This document shows, piece after piece, positions 53,243 to 62,654 of a DNA stretch of 64,000 nucleotides. Source of the stretch: [Eubacterium] eligens ATCC 27750. GTDB lineage: Bacteria; Bacillota; Clostridia; Lachnospirales; Lachnospiraceae. The notes below the pieces were generated by a model. That model was not told where the DNA came from, made no database searches, and saw nothing but the letters and a program-made list of their open reading frames with translations. A program made the position numbers and the translations under genes. Within the stretch, counting starts at the first letter, position 1, and each line of letters begins with the position of its first letter. The stretch is from NCBI RefSeq assembly GCF_000146185.1, contig NC_012780.1, positions 496,001 to 560,000 on the forward strand, read 5' to 3'.

Positions 53243-54037
53243 TTACTTAACAAGTGCTTCCCAGCGCTCCTTTGGAATTGAACTGCTCGTCACAATACAT
53301 TCAGGGTCTGGTGCAATGACATGCCTTACAACATTAAACACCGCCTGTGCATCACACAAAAGACACTCTGCGTCACCAAATGTTACTTCACGCACAGCCT
53401 TACAGTCAAGAAATGCCTGATTAAGCTTAACAAAATCCTCTGATATGTGAGGCTGGTCTGCGTTGTAATGCTTTCTCATATATGAATCCTTAATACTGCC
53501 ATCAGGCATTACAATCTGTAACTTCATCGGCTTATCTGATAATCTGTGTGGTACATTAAGTACCTCTTCAACACTATGAATAAATGTATTGCGCTCATGT
53601 CCTACTCCAACAAGCAGAACTTTTCCTCCACAGCTTCTTAATCTGTCGTAACATCCGCCTGGTGTACACGGTGTATTGTTATTCTCCTCGCTCGCCAGAT
53701 ATTCTGCCGCTTTCTTTCCAATTCCTGCCATGCTGTGTGTAGGATGTAGTGACCTTATTACTCCGTCTCTTTTAAGAAACATATTAGTAAGCAGTCCGAC
53801 ACATGATGGTGTTTCTTTAGGATTATATACCGGTGAGTCCGCATTTATATTCTTCCATGTATGTGTTGGAAGAAGTAAAAGTCCATGTCCGAAATATTCA
53901 ATCCATGTATCAAGTACTATATCTGCCCCGCCTTCAACTTCACCGATAGATTTCATTGATGAATGAATAAGAATCGTCTCATCACCTGTTAAACCCATAT
54001 TCTCTAACTGCTTCTTTAACTGTTCTTTTGTATACAT
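53243..54037 (-). CDS. AAC(3)-family aminoglycoside N-acetyltransferase-like protein
   Basis: A 264-residue protein of the antibiotic N-acetyltransferase (AAC(3)/YokD) fold. Typical blocks are ILIHSSMKSIGEVEGG at the start, LLLPTHTW, SLHPTHSMAGIG (the conserved His-x-x-x-Ser region) and GKVLLVGVGHERNT. The family acetylates the 3-amino group of aminoglycosides with acetyl-CoA, but many chromosomal members in gut Firmicutes have other or unknown substrates, and nothing here (no mobile element) argues for acquired resistance. GAGGAC precedes the ATG. Single-gene unit. Confidence 0.85.
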   Translation of the reverse strand: MYTKEQLKKQLENMGLTGDETILIHSSMKSIGEVEGGADIVLDTWIEYFGHGLLLLPTHTWKNINADSPVYNPKETPSCVGLLTNMFLKRDGVIRSLHPTHSMAGIGKKAAEYLASEENNNTPCTPGGCYDRLRSCGGKVLLVGVGHERNTFIHSVEEVLNVPHRLSDKPMKLQIVMPDGSIKDSYMRKHYNADQPHISEDFVKLNQAFLDCKAVREVTFGDAECLLCDAQAVFNVVRHVIAPDPECIVTSSSIPKERWEALVK

Positions 54038-54158
54038 ATTAGTCCTCGCTTTTCACATATCAATATAGTAAACATATTAGCACATTTATCCTTGAAATAT
54101 CCAGTAAACAATGCAATAATTACTTTTAAATAATTTAATTGAAAGGAATTAATTCATC

Positions 54159-55112
54159 ATGACTAAAAGACGATTGACACGCAGACAGCGTCAGGTAAGA
54201 AGAAACCGTATTATTCTCGCCTGTGCAGCTGCTGCTTTACTTATCATTATTATTGTAATAATATCTGTTTCCATGAAAGGCTGTTCTAAGTCTAAGAACG
54301 CAGATAAGAATGGAAAATCTACAACTGCTAAGGTTGAAGAATCAACACAGACAAAAGAAAATGAAAGCACCAGTGAAGAAGTTTCATCAACTGATACTAA
54401 TACTGATACTTCATCTGCAATTATGTCAGGAGAAGTATCTTCACATGCTTCTTCTGACAGTTCTGAATTCGCCCCTCCTGTAGTTCCATCTGGTAATACA
54501 GTTTCCAAAGGTACTACTTCTAAAGGCTTCCAGATTCAGGAAATTAATGGAGCAACTTATATTGACGGAGTACTTATTGCCAATAAGACATATGCTCTTC
54601 CTCAGGATTTCATTCCCACTAATCCTGACCAGCCTGTTAATGCAGACAGAAGCTCAACATGTCTTGACAAGACTCTTATGAGTGCATGGAACACTATGTT
54701 AAAGGATGCAACTGCTAAAGGTCTTAATATATATATTGCCAGTGGATACCGTTCATATAATTATCAGGTTAATGTATATAACAGATATGTTAAAAGTGAT
54801 GGTGCTGCTGTAGCAGACACATATTCATCAAGACCTGGCAACTCTGAACATCAGACTGGTTTATGCTTTGACCTTAACACTATTGAGGACAGCTTCCAGT
54901 ACACTAACGAAGGCAAGTGGGTTAATGATAACTGCTACAAATACGGCTTCTGTATCCGCTTCCCTAAAGGCAAAGATTCTGCTACCGGATATCAGTATGA
55001 ATCATGGCATCTTCGTTATGTAGGTGTTGACCTTGCCACTAAGTTATATAACAATGGCGACTGGTTATCTCTTGAAGAGTACTTTGGAATTACTTCACAG
55101 TATCCGAATTAA
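54159..55112 (+). CDS. VanY-type D-Ala-D-Ala carboxypeptidase (peptidase M15B), membrane anchored
   Basis: A 317-residue protein: a basic cytoplasmic start, a span at about residues 18-38, a Ser/Thr-rich linker to about residue 120, and an M15 peptidase domain. Zinc and catalytic motifs are SGYRSYNYQ, SEHQTGLCFDLN (His and Asp ligands) and ESWHLRYVG (Glu and His). It should trim the terminal D-Ala of peptidoglycan stem peptides outside the cell. No vanRSHAX genes are nearby, so it is a housekeeping wall enzyme rather than a resistance gene. AAAGGA precedes the ATG. Confidence 0.9.
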   Translation: MTKRRLTRRQRQVRRNRIILACAAAALLIIIIVIISVSMKGCSKSKNADKNGKSTTAKVEESTQTKENESTSEEVSSTDTNTDTSSAIMSGEVSSHASSDSSEFAPPVVPSGNTVSKGTTSKGFQIQEINGATYIDGVLIANKTYALPQDFIPTNPDQPVNADRSSTCLDKTLMSAWNTMLKDATAKGLNIYIASGYRSYNYQVNVYNRYVKSDGAAVADTYSSRPGNSEHQTGLCFDLNTIEDSFQYTNEGKWVNDNCYKYGFCIRFPKGKDSATGYQYESWHLRYVGVDLATKLYNNGDWLSLEEYFGITSQYPN

Positions 55113-55120
55113 AAACATAA

Positions 55121-55140
55121 GGCGCGGAAAAATCCGCGCC
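55121..55140. terminator. Short GC-rich terminator hairpin between convergent genes
   Basis: GGCGCGGA/TCCGCGCC, an 8-bp stem with a four-base A loop. On the - strand it is followed by TTATGTTTTT, so it mainly serves the leftward permease operon. Confidence 0.65.
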
Positions 55141-55147
55141 TCAATTG

Positions 55148-58000
55148 TTATAATTGTTTTACAAATCTTCTTACCATTACCAGACATATCAGAAGCTCTA
55201 ACGGCATCAGTACTATAAACCACATCGATTGCCAGATACATTCATACATGCATATCATTACAATTTTATCTCTTTCCGCTCCTGTATTGATAAGAAGTTT
55301 TATTCTTTCTGTATACCTTTCCAGCCTTCCTTTCAGAATAATTGTACTTACCATAAGATATATTACAATTGCAGCAATTCCTGTAATTCCATATGTCATC
55401 AATGCTTCTATTGTCTTATGTCTCATCTGGTTCTTTTCATCTGAATATGATGTATACGCAAATCCGGCTGAACCAAGATATGAAGAAACAACATTATCTG
55501 TTGCCATTACAGACGAACCAAGATTATATTTTATATTAATCCGGTTAGGATTCATCTTTAATTTCATATAATCAGGCAGTTCATCAAGAAACAGGTATTT
55601 TTTAATAAGTTCATTCTGGCTGTCCAATGCATTATGCAAAAGCTGCGTTGAACCAATTACTGTATACTGGCCAAATTCAGGTATTATGTACTTGAATTTT
55701 TCTTTTATTTCATCAGTTACCTTTACTACTTTAACCACCTTAGTACTGGCTGCTGGTACAAGATATGTGTAAAATCCATACTGGCTATACCACCACTCCT
55801 GTGAAATAATTGACCTCCAGACACCACTGTAATACTCATCTGAACCTGAAGCATCCAGCAATTGTTCTTTACTTATATCCCCAGCTTTATACTGATTATA
55901 TATATTCATAATATAGGCATTATCATGTGTCTCGGCATATACATCTAAAATTTCTGTTATCTGCTGGTCAGTTATATTTTTACATATATAATCTTTTATT
56001 GATTGTGTATCTGTCTGGCCTTCATATCCATCAATTGTCTCCTCAAGCAATTTATTATAGGCATTGATATATTCATCGCCTGATTCGTAACTGTCATTTC
56101 TTTCTAAAACCATTTCATAATTATGAAGTTTAAGAGTAACACCATCCTTCATGCTGTCATCATATACCCCAGAATTATTTACATCCAGAAATACAACAAC
56201 TTCTGAACCTTCTTTGAATCCATCATAATCCAGATTTCCCCCAGCATAATCATTAAGAGAATTATATATATCCTCCTCCGGTTCCACATATCCGGCAGCA
56301 AAAATATATTTTTTATCTGCACCACCTGACTTTAATGATCTTGCCAATGATATACCATTTCCAACATTATCAGTATTGATACCTGTCCATGTAAATGTTC
56401 TTGCTGTTTCGTAATATCCCATGGTTATATCATCTACGCCATCTATATTTTTAAGATAATTCAAAACATCATCACTTATATTCCTGTACATACAGCTGTC
56501 GCCAAATTTAACATCATTAAAATAATATTCTGATATGGAATGATTCTGAAATGGAGAATACTCCCATGTATCAGGTATTTTTTTCTCTATCTGCTCTGCA
56601 GTATACACATCTCCTTTTTTCACAAGACTGGCTGTGTAATCATAATAAACTGTATATGAACGGGGAGTCTCTTTTACCGCATAGCCTACAATATCAGGTT
56701 TATCCGTTATCCTTAAGTACTCTCTGTATGCAATGATACAATTAATGGCACATACAACAGTAATAACAGCCATTGCCAGAGAAAACACTCTTATTACTAT
56801 ATTCTGGAAACAGCCATCAGACCACTTAAATCTTTTCGCAGTAGTTTTAACAAATGTTTTTTCTGTCATAACATTTTTAAAATTGTATGTCCGTTTTTTT
56901 CGGTTCAGGCTGCTTAATCTGTCCGTAATAATCCCCGCCAGAAAACTGACTGCCACTGCAATTACAAGTGTCAGAATAATCCTTATCAGGGTATATTGTC
57001 CTATTGAGAAAAATGACACATTTTTAAAATATTTTATTAAAGCCTGTATGACATACCCTGTTCCAGATGCTATTCCAAAACCAATGACTGCCGAAATTGA
57101 AAGTATAAATATATTCTCTGTTAATGTCATAAAAATTATCTGCCCTTTATCAGCCCCAAGGCATTTTTGAATAAATCGGACATTTTTTCTTGTCTTATTA
57201 TACATTGTAATCTGATATGATATTATCGTTATTCCAACAAGCATAATAAATACATAAATATAATTATTAACTTTTGCATATCCCCACGGCTTATAATCAT
57301 ACACATTACTATTATATGTAAAATTAAACTTAAGGCCTGATTCTTTTCTTAAATTCTCAGCTATACTGCTATAATCCTGTTCATCTAAGAAACTTTGTAA
57401 TGAATATGCATATATGTATGTTTCATCCGTCGCAATATTGTCTGCCTCATTTTCCGTAACAATAATTCCCGGAAGCTTTTTACCATCATTCCATACATTT
57501 GTATAGCTGTTCATTATTCCGCAAAGCGTATATTCTTTATCATTAAGTGTTATATTATCTCCAATGTCTGTGCCCTGCCCAAGCCTGATAAGAGAGTTCC
57601 TGTCTATTGCTGCCTCATTGTCATTATCCGGCATCTTACCTTTCTCAAGTGCTATACTGCCCATGCTGATAAAGCCATCTGACATTGTACCAATCATAAT
57701 ATCTGATAAATTGGTTCTATCCTTTACGCTTGTTACAGTTTTTGCAGTGTACACATTTCCGGTATAAGGATGGTTTTTAATGCTTTCGTTTTCCTCTGGC
57801 TGTTTAGACCTGTACATTACAAACCAGTCTCCAAAATGCTTTTTATTATCAGCCTTCTGCCAGTTTGACATATTTTCCTGCAATAACAGTACCCCTGTAA
57901 CAAATGTAAATGCGAGCACTACTAATACCATGGACCTTAAAATGTTTTTAAATCTCCTGCGAAGTCCCCTGAATGTCAATGCTATAATTTTGCTGTTCAT
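55148..58000 (-). CDS. Large FtsX-type ABC permease (locus 2)
   Basis: A 950-residue permease related to both locus 1 permeases (same start pattern with LLQENMSNWQKADNKKHFGDW) but more diverged. Layout: N-terminal span near residues 22-40, extracellular domain to about 245, three spans to about 360, a span near 410-430, a long extracellular domain of about 430 residues, and C-terminal spans. The ATG overlaps the ATPase stop by four bases, so the two are translationally coupled. By family and by its adjacent kinase and regulator, it probably exports or detects an antimicrobial peptide or envelope compound. Confidence 0.87.
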   Translation of the reverse strand: MNSKIIALTFRGLRRRFKNILRSMVLVVLAFTFVTGVLLLQENMSNWQKADNKKHFGDWFVMYRSKQPEENESIKNHPYTGNVYTAKTVTSVKDRTNLSDIMIGTMSDGFISMGSIALEKGKMPDNDNEAAIDRNSLIRLGQGTDIGDNITLNDKEYTLCGIMNSYTNVWNDGKKLPGIIVTENEADNIATDETYIYAYSLQSFLDEQDYSSIAENLRKESGLKFNFTYNSNVYDYKPWGYAKVNNYIYVFIMLVGITIISYQITMYNKTRKNVRFIQKCLGADKGQIIFMTLTENIFILSISAVIGFGIASGTGYVIQALIKYFKNVSFFSIGQYTLIRIILTLVIAVAVSFLAGIITDRLSSLNRKKRTYNFKNVMTEKTFVKTTAKRFKWSDGCFQNIVIRVFSLAMAVITVVCAINCIIAYREYLRITDKPDIVGYAVKETPRSYTVYYDYTASLVKKGDVYTAEQIEKKIPDTWEYSPFQNHSISEYYFNDVKFGDSCMYRNISDDVLNYLKNIDGVDDITMGYYETARTFTWTGINTDNVGNGISLARSLKSGGADKKYIFAAGYVEPEEDIYNSLNDYAGGNLDYDGFKEGSEVVVFLDVNNSGVYDDSMKDGVTLKLHNYEMVLERNDSYESGDEYINAYNKLLEETIDGYEGQTDTQSIKDYICKNITDQQITEILDVYAETHDNAYIMNIYNQYKAGDISKEQLLDASGSDEYYSGVWRSIISQEWWYSQYGFYTYLVPAASTKVVKVVKVTDEIKEKFKYIIPEFGQYTVIGSTQLLHNALDSQNELIKKYLFLDELPDYMKLKMNPNRINIKYNLGSSVMATDNVVSSYLGSAGFAYTSYSDEKNQMRHKTIEALMTYGITGIAAIVIYLMVSTIILKGRLERYTERIKLLINTGAERDKIVMICMYECIWQSMWFIVLMPLELLICLVMVRRFVKQL

Positions 58001-58677
58001 ACCCCCACACCCCCTGTCACATTTCCATCTGTGATTGTGAGTATGCGGTCTGCATATTCTGCCATCTGCCTGTCATGTGTAACCATAACAATAGTCTGCT
58101 GATACTTAGACGCTGCCAGAGTAAGCATTTGGGCAACTGTTTCTGCACTCGCCGCGTCAAGATTTCCTGTCGGTTCATCAGCGAATATAACTGACGGATG
58201 TGTAATCAGTGCCCTTGCGATTGCAACTCTCTGCTGTTCACCACCTGACATCTGTGCAGGAAATTTATCCTTACAGTAATCTATGCCAAGTGATTCCATT
58301 AATTCAGTGACTTTCTCCTCATCAGCTTGCTCACTGTCAAGAATTAACGGAAGTATTATATTTTCATATGCTGTATATTCAGGAATCAGCTTATAATCCT
58401 GATATATGAACCCAATATGCGTGCGTCTGAATTTTGCCAGTTCTGAATTCTTAAGATTATCAATCTCTTTTCCTTCTATGTACACCTTTCCCTCATCTGG
58501 CTTGTCTATAGTTCCAAGAATTCTTAACAGTGTTGACTTGCCTGAACCACTCTTTCCGACAATTGCAGTAAATTCGCCCTTTCTTACTTCAATATCACAC
58601 TGGTTCAGCGCATTAATCTTTACCTGTCCTGCTGTGTAAGTTTTAGATATACCTTTTGCGCTTAATATTATGTCCAT
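57997..58677 (-). CDS. ABC ATPase partner of the locus 2 permease
   Basis: A 226-residue ATPase with Walker A GKSGSGKST, Q-loop FIYQDYKLIPEY, signature MSGGEQQR and Walker B VIFADEPTGNLD (MacB/LolD type). It is a close paralogue of the 22331 protein. The ATG at 58677 follows GGGGG by six bases. A response-regulator box with a -10 box lies 40-70 bases upstream, so the ATPase and permease form a separately regulated transcript. Confidence 0.92.
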   Translation of the reverse strand: MDIILSAKGISKTYTAGQVKINALNQCDIEVRKGEFTAIVGKSGSGKSTLLRILGTIDKPDEGKVYIEGKEIDNLKNSELAKFRRTHIGFIYQDYKLIPEYTAYENIILPLILDSEQADEEKVTELMESLGIDYCKDKFPAQMSGGEQQRVAIARALITHPSVIFADEPTGNLDAASAETVAQMLTLAASKYQQTIVMVTHDRQMAEYADRILTITDGNVTGGVGV

Positions 58678-58715
58678 ATGCATCCCCCTCTCATCCCTGA
58701 TTTCTATCTGGGATA

Positions 58716-58748
58716 ATTATATCTTGTAAAACTTACATCCAGCTTACA
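58716..58748 (-). promoter_or_regulatory. Response-regulator box and promoter for the locus 2 ABC genes
   Basis: On the - strand TGTAAG (58743-58748), 5 bases, TGTAAG (58732-58737), 10 bases, TATAAT (58716-58721). The first half-site contains the TAA stop of the kinase gene, exactly as at 26658-26690. The perfect -10 box and lack of a -35 box fit activation by the regulator. Confidence 0.8.
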
Positions 58749-59907
58749 TGGACTGATATTTTGTTTTTAATCTGTACATCGGGAGTGTCACAACGAATTC
58801 AGCTCCACCATATTTTTCACTGTTACCAGCCTTTATGCTTCCATGATGTGCCTGCACAATAAGCTTTGACAGATTAAGTCCTATACCCGCCTTAAAATCC
58901 GCCGCACTGCCATTAGTTTCAAATCTGTTAAATATACTGTTAAACTGCTCCGTACTTAATCCTTTGCCATTATCAGCAATCGTAACTACGCAGTCATCAT
59001 TCTTTCTTGTTACATCAACATATACCTTAGTATTGTCATCTGCTAAATATTCTGCACAGTTGTCGAGAAGATTAATGAAACACTCGACAATCCAGCCTTC
59101 ATCTGCGTACATACATAATTTTTCATTGCCATAATCCATAACAATTCTATTTCTGTCGACTACACTGCTGTTAATGCTTTCCTGAAGTATTGCCGCAACA
59201 TCAACCTCATCACTTGTCATAACAACTTTTCCAGCCTCAAAGCGGCTTATGTCAAGCAGCTTCTTTATAAATGTTTTGATTCTGAACGCATTACCTGTAC
59301 AATCAGCTATCTCCTTACACTGCGGACTGTCATCACATTTTTCCTCAAGCATTTCCAGCTTCATAGTTATAATTGCCAGCGGCGTATTAATCTGATGTGC
59401 AATATTCTCAATAAAATCCTGCATCTTCTGATGCTGCTCTTTATTATAAATGTGTTCATTCTCTAACTGCTTAGAAAGCCTCTCGTTATCTGCATATACA
59501 TCGCACACTTTCTTTACAAAGTCCTTATGTCCAAGTCTGTAACAGTTATATAATCCTGAACCGAGTGCAATTAAAAGGACAGCTATCATTGCTATTAAAG
59601 CGTACATTTCCCCATTAAGTCTGCTCATATACGAAAAACCATGGCTGCCGTATCCGGCACTTTCCATGGCTGTTCTACCTGCTCTGATATTGTTATCCGT
59701 TATCCCTGATGAAAACATTTTTCGTACAAATGTTTCACCATATGCATTATCATGTAAATACAATGCACCTGCCAATGCCTGCTCTTTAAGTCTGTAATAC
59801 ACTATAATTCCGGCTATAACAGCCGCATTAATCAATCCATATATAATAACGAAAACAGTCTGTCTTTTCCTGAATGCAGACAGTTTCTTCTTGACCATAT
59901 TATCCAT
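58744..59907 (-). CDS. Sensor histidine kinase (locus 2)
   Basis: A 387-residue kinase with two spans (about residues 17-36 and 100-120) and an extracellular loop of about 63 residues. The H-box ENIAHQINTPL has His171; the N-box (NLLDNCAEYL), G1 (DNGKGL), F (NSIFNRFETN) and G2 (FKAGIGLNLS) follow. It is paralogous to the 26686 kinase. It follows its response regulator by 18 bases and precedes the ABC genes. Confidence 0.9.
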   Translation of the reverse strand: MDNMVKKKLSAFRKRQTVFVIIYGLINAAVIAGIIVYYRLKEQALAGALYLHDNAYGETFVRKMFSSGITDNNIRAGRTAMESAGYGSHGFSYMSRLNGEMYALIAMIAVLLIALGSGLYNCYRLGHKDFVKKVCDVYADNERLSKQLENEHIYNKEQHQKMQDFIENIAHQINTPLAIITMKLEMLEEKCDDSPQCKEIADCTGNAFRIKTFIKKLLDISRFEAGKVVMTSDEVDVAAILQESINSSVVDRNRIVMDYGNEKLCMYADEGWIVECFINLLDNCAEYLADDNTKVYVDVTRKNDDCVVTIADNGKGLSTEQFNSIFNRFETNGSAADFKAGIGLNLSKLIVQAHHGSIKAGNSEKYGGAEFVVTLPMYRLKTKYQSM

Positions 59908-59925
59908 AAATCCCCCTGAAAGTTA

Positions 59926-60597
59926 TTAGTCAATCCACCTGTAGCCCACATTTCTTATAGTCTCAATGTATTGCTGATGCTTCTCACCATATGTTCCAAG
60001 CTTTGCTTTTATTCTGCTCATCGCAACGGTAAGTGTGTTATATTCAACGAAATTACCGTGAATATCCCATATTTTCTCATATATAGCATCACGCCTTACG
60101 ACTCTGCCTTTATTCTCTATAAGCATTTTTACAATATCGAATTCATTAGTCGATATATTTAGTTCATCACCCTGACGGCTTATCTTATATCTGTCAAAAT
60201 CAACGACAATATCACCTTTCTTATAGATATATCCTGCATTGAACTTGCTTCTTCTTAAGTTGGCACTTATTCTTGAAAGCAGCTCCTTCGTATAAAACGG
60301 CTTTGTTATATAATCATCTGCACCTATATCAAGCCCTGTAACTATCTCTTCCTCATTATCACATGAGGTTAAGAATATAACCGGCACTTCGCTTGATTTT
60401 CTTATCTTCCTGCATATATCAAACCCGCTTCCATCAGGCAGTTTGACATCCAACAGAAACATATCTATCTGCGGATTGCCAATAAATTTATCTGCCTCAC
60501 CGCAGCTTCCGGCAGTAACTATCTCATACCCCTTATCAATCAATAAAAGCTTAAGGCTTTCACATAATTCCTTCTCATCTTCAACAACAGCTATCAT
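59926..60597 (-). CDS. OmpR/PhoB-family response regulator (locus 2)
   Basis: A 223-residue regulator with receiver Asp50 in MFLLDVKLPDGSG, acidic EDE near residue 6 and Lys in ITKPF, and a winged-helix domain (STNEFDIVKML, then VEYNTLTVAMSRIKAKLG and IETIRNVGYRW). The DNA-binding half closely resembles that of the 25949 regulator, and the same TGTAAG box occurs at both loci, so cross-regulation is plausible. It overlaps the preceding small membrane gene by 4 bases. Confidence 0.9.
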   Translation of the reverse strand: MIAVVEDEKELCESLKLLLIDKGYEIVTAGSCGEADKFIGNPQIDMFLLDVKLPDGSGFDICRKIRKSSEVPVIFLTSCDNEEEIVTGLDIGADDYITKPFYTKELLSRISANLRRSKFNAGYIYKKGDIVVDFDRYKISRQGDELNISTNEFDIVKMLIENKGRVVRRDAIYEKIWDIHGNFVEYNTLTVAMSRIKAKLGTYGEKHQQYIETIRNVGYRWID

Positions 60598-60953
60598 AAT
60601 TTCCGTTCCTTTTCACATATCCTGTCATACTGCTTATACATTTTCTGCACCTCGTTTTCAAGCAGATAATAATGCTTTATGTATGGCACAAGCAGAATAA
60701 GTATTGCAATCGTAAGCACAAGCAGTGGCATACTTAATTCAGAGTCAATCGCCCCGACTATCACATATGCACACACTGTCAGCAGTTCCAATATCGCAAA
60801 TGTTATGGTTACAATCAAATGCACAAGCCTTTCATGCTGAAAGAATGCCACCTGTGTAAGATGCTCCTGCTTGATGTATTTCCAGTCGCAGTCCTTATCT
60901 GACTGTAATAATGAATCTATGTATTTTCTGTATGTTAAAATACGGTTTTTCAT
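60594..60953 (-). CDS. Small two-span membrane protein, first gene of the locus 2 signalling operon
   Basis: A 119-residue protein with a charged N-terminal region, two adjacent spans (about residues 47-68 and 75-93) and a charged C-terminal helix (ENEVQKMYKQYDRICEKE). Family not recognised. The ATG at 60953 follows GAAGGTG by seven bases. Its overlap with the response regulator gene (ATGA) suggests a part in signalling, for example as an accessory to the kinase or permease. It begins 5 bases after the GH5 stop. Confidence 0.7.
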   Translation of the reverse strand: MKNRILTYRKYIDSLLQSDKDCDWKYIKQEHLTQVAFFQHERLVHLIVTITFAILELLTVCAYVIVGAIDSELSMPLLVLTIAILILLVPYIKHYYLLENEVQKMYKQYDRICEKERKL

Positions 60954-60958
60954 AACTA

Positions 60959-62569
60959 TCACCTTCCCGATATCGCACTCTTAAACCATCTTCCCGTCTC
61001 AGACAAATCACCATCACTCCAGCCGCTCTTGGCACTGCAGCCAGATGATATAAGTGCTGATGTCTCTGCCTTATTGCTAAGACTCCATGCAATAAAACTC
61101 AGCTGATTGCTGTTCATGAAGTCAAGCCACTCGTTGGCAGATGCATAATCTATTCCACCATTGCCTGATGCGTCACATATACTACATTCACTGATAAACA
61201 CTGGAACTCCTGCATTAAGTGCTGTGCTTATCTTATTTCTTATATTTTCTTTATGTGTTCCTGCATAAAAATGTGCCACATACATAACATTTCCATCATC
61301 AAGCGTATTGCCAACAACGCTGTCAACATCCTGTGACCATGTGTTAGTTCCTACAAGTATAAGTGCATGATCGTCGAATTGTCTTATTGTGCCTATTACA
61401 GTCTCTGCATATGGCTTAATGTCTGAATTCCAGTCAGCACCAACAGGTTCATTACATATTTCATATATTACATTGTCATGGCCTGAATACTTAGATGCCA
61501 TTTCTGCAAAGAAATCACATGCCTCCTGTGTGTGTCTTGATGGTGCATAATTAAGCACATGCCAGTCTATGATTACATACATTCCAAGCTCTGTTGCATA
61601 ATTAACACCGTTATCAATAATCTGCTTTAATGCCGCTTTGTCTCCACCTGAAAGATATCCATTATATTCTTCAGGATACATAGCAATTCTCACTACATTT
61701 GCACCCCAATCGTCCCTTAAGGTTGCAAATGCATCATAATTAACATAGTCTGGAAACCATGATATTCCGTGTGTACTTACCCCTCTTAGCTGGATAATGT
61801 TACCTGATTCGTCAGTTAATTTCGTGCCGGATACCTGAAGTCTTCCTGTTGGAACTGTTGTGACTATGCCTGCATTGCTTCCTGTATCAGAGTTATTTCC
61901 TGAATCATTTCCAGAATCACTTCCACCCGGCTGTGCTGTATCATCTCCTGATGCTGTATTTTCCACCACTGTTGATTCTTCACTTGAATCTGCAATTTCT
62001 TCTCCCGCTTTATATGCCTTTCCATCATCAGCAAGCACTATCTCCATTCCCGATTCCAGCTTGAAATCAAGTGTATATTTCTTAAGCTCCTCCTTAGACG
62101 CGAAACTGATAATAAAGCCCACATTATTCATCTGCGCCTGACTCTCAATTATCTTATTATAATCAACCGGCACGACACTCCATTGTAAATCCGAAGTATC
62201 AACTGTACAATTCCAGCTCTGCTCCAATGTAGTGCCATTGGTAGTATTAATCTTAAATGTCCAGTCTGATATCTTTACATCCTCCTTATTATCAATAATA
62301 AGGTCGTACTGTGCATAGAATCTGCCATTGCCCTCCCATGAATTAGACTGCTTAAACTGCATTGTTACAGATGTCTGTACCTGTTTTCTCTCATCTGCCT
62401 TAGCTGCCTCTGTCACAGAATCTGTCTGTTTCTCGTTATTCACTGTAGTTTCTTCATTAACATTTTCTTTATGTTTACCTGATTTTGATAATACTGCAAA
62501 TGTAACAGCTAATCCTGTTACAATTATAGCTATAACTATTATTATACATAATTTCTTTTTATTCATCAT
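60959..62569 (-). CDS. Membrane-anchored GH5 endoglucanase with CBM2-like domain
   Basis: A 536-residue surface enzyme. It has an N-terminal span (about residues 5-27) without an obvious cleavage site, a CBM2-like cellulose-binding region (about 65-180, ending near YTLDFKLESG), a Ser/Gly/Asn/Asp-rich linker and a GH5 subfamily 2-like catalytic domain. The acid/base Glu is in YEICNEPVG (about residue 373) and the nucleophile Glu in VFISECSICD (about 460). It should cut cellulose or other beta-1,4-glucans at the cell surface, feeding the GH94/GH1 pair. It ends 5 bases before the two-component operon on the same strand, with no terminator between. The start follows GGAGGG. Confidence 0.9.
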   Translation of the reverse strand: MMNKKKLCIIIVIAIIVTGLAVTFAVLSKSGKHKENVNEETTVNNEKQTDSVTEAAKADERKQVQTSVTMQFKQSNSWEGNGRFYAQYDLIIDNKEDVKISDWTFKINTTNGTTLEQSWNCTVDTSDLQWSVVPVDYNKIIESQAQMNNVGFIISFASKEELKKYTLDFKLESGMEIVLADDGKAYKAGEEIADSSEESTVVENTASGDDTAQPGGSDSGNDSGNNSDTGSNAGIVTTVPTGRLQVSGTKLTDESGNIIQLRGVSTHGISWFPDYVNYDAFATLRDDWGANVVRIAMYPEEYNGYLSGGDKAALKQIIDNGVNYATELGMYVIIDWHVLNYAPSRHTQEACDFFAEMASKYSGHDNVIYEICNEPVGADWNSDIKPYAETVIGTIRQFDDHALILVGTNTWSQDVDSVVGNTLDDGNVMYVAHFYAGTHKENIRNKISTALNAGVPVFISECSICDASGNGGIDYASANEWLDFMNSNQLSFIAWSLSNKAETSALISSGCSAKSGWSDGDLSETGRWFKSAISGR

Positions 62570-62606
62570 ATGTTTTCCCTCCCCATTTTTTATTATAGCA
62601 AAATAT

Positions 62607-62650
62607 ACAAAAATACACCATATCCTGCATTATAATCAGAATATGGTGTT
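62607..62650 (-). terminator. Intrinsic terminator of the citrate synthase gene
   Basis: ACACCATAT at 62615-62623 pairs with 62641-62649; the - strand continues with TTTTTG. Confidence 0.75.
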
Positions 62651-62654
62651 AAAA

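Noticed and set aside
53243..54037. Acquired aminoglycoside resistance gene
   Set aside because: The AAC(3) fold is clear, but there is no mobile element and no codon or base shift from neighbours; chromosomal homologues often have other roles.
54159..55112. Vancomycin resistance locus
   Set aside because: Only a VanY-type peptidase is present; no vanRS, vanHAX or ligase gene is adjacent.
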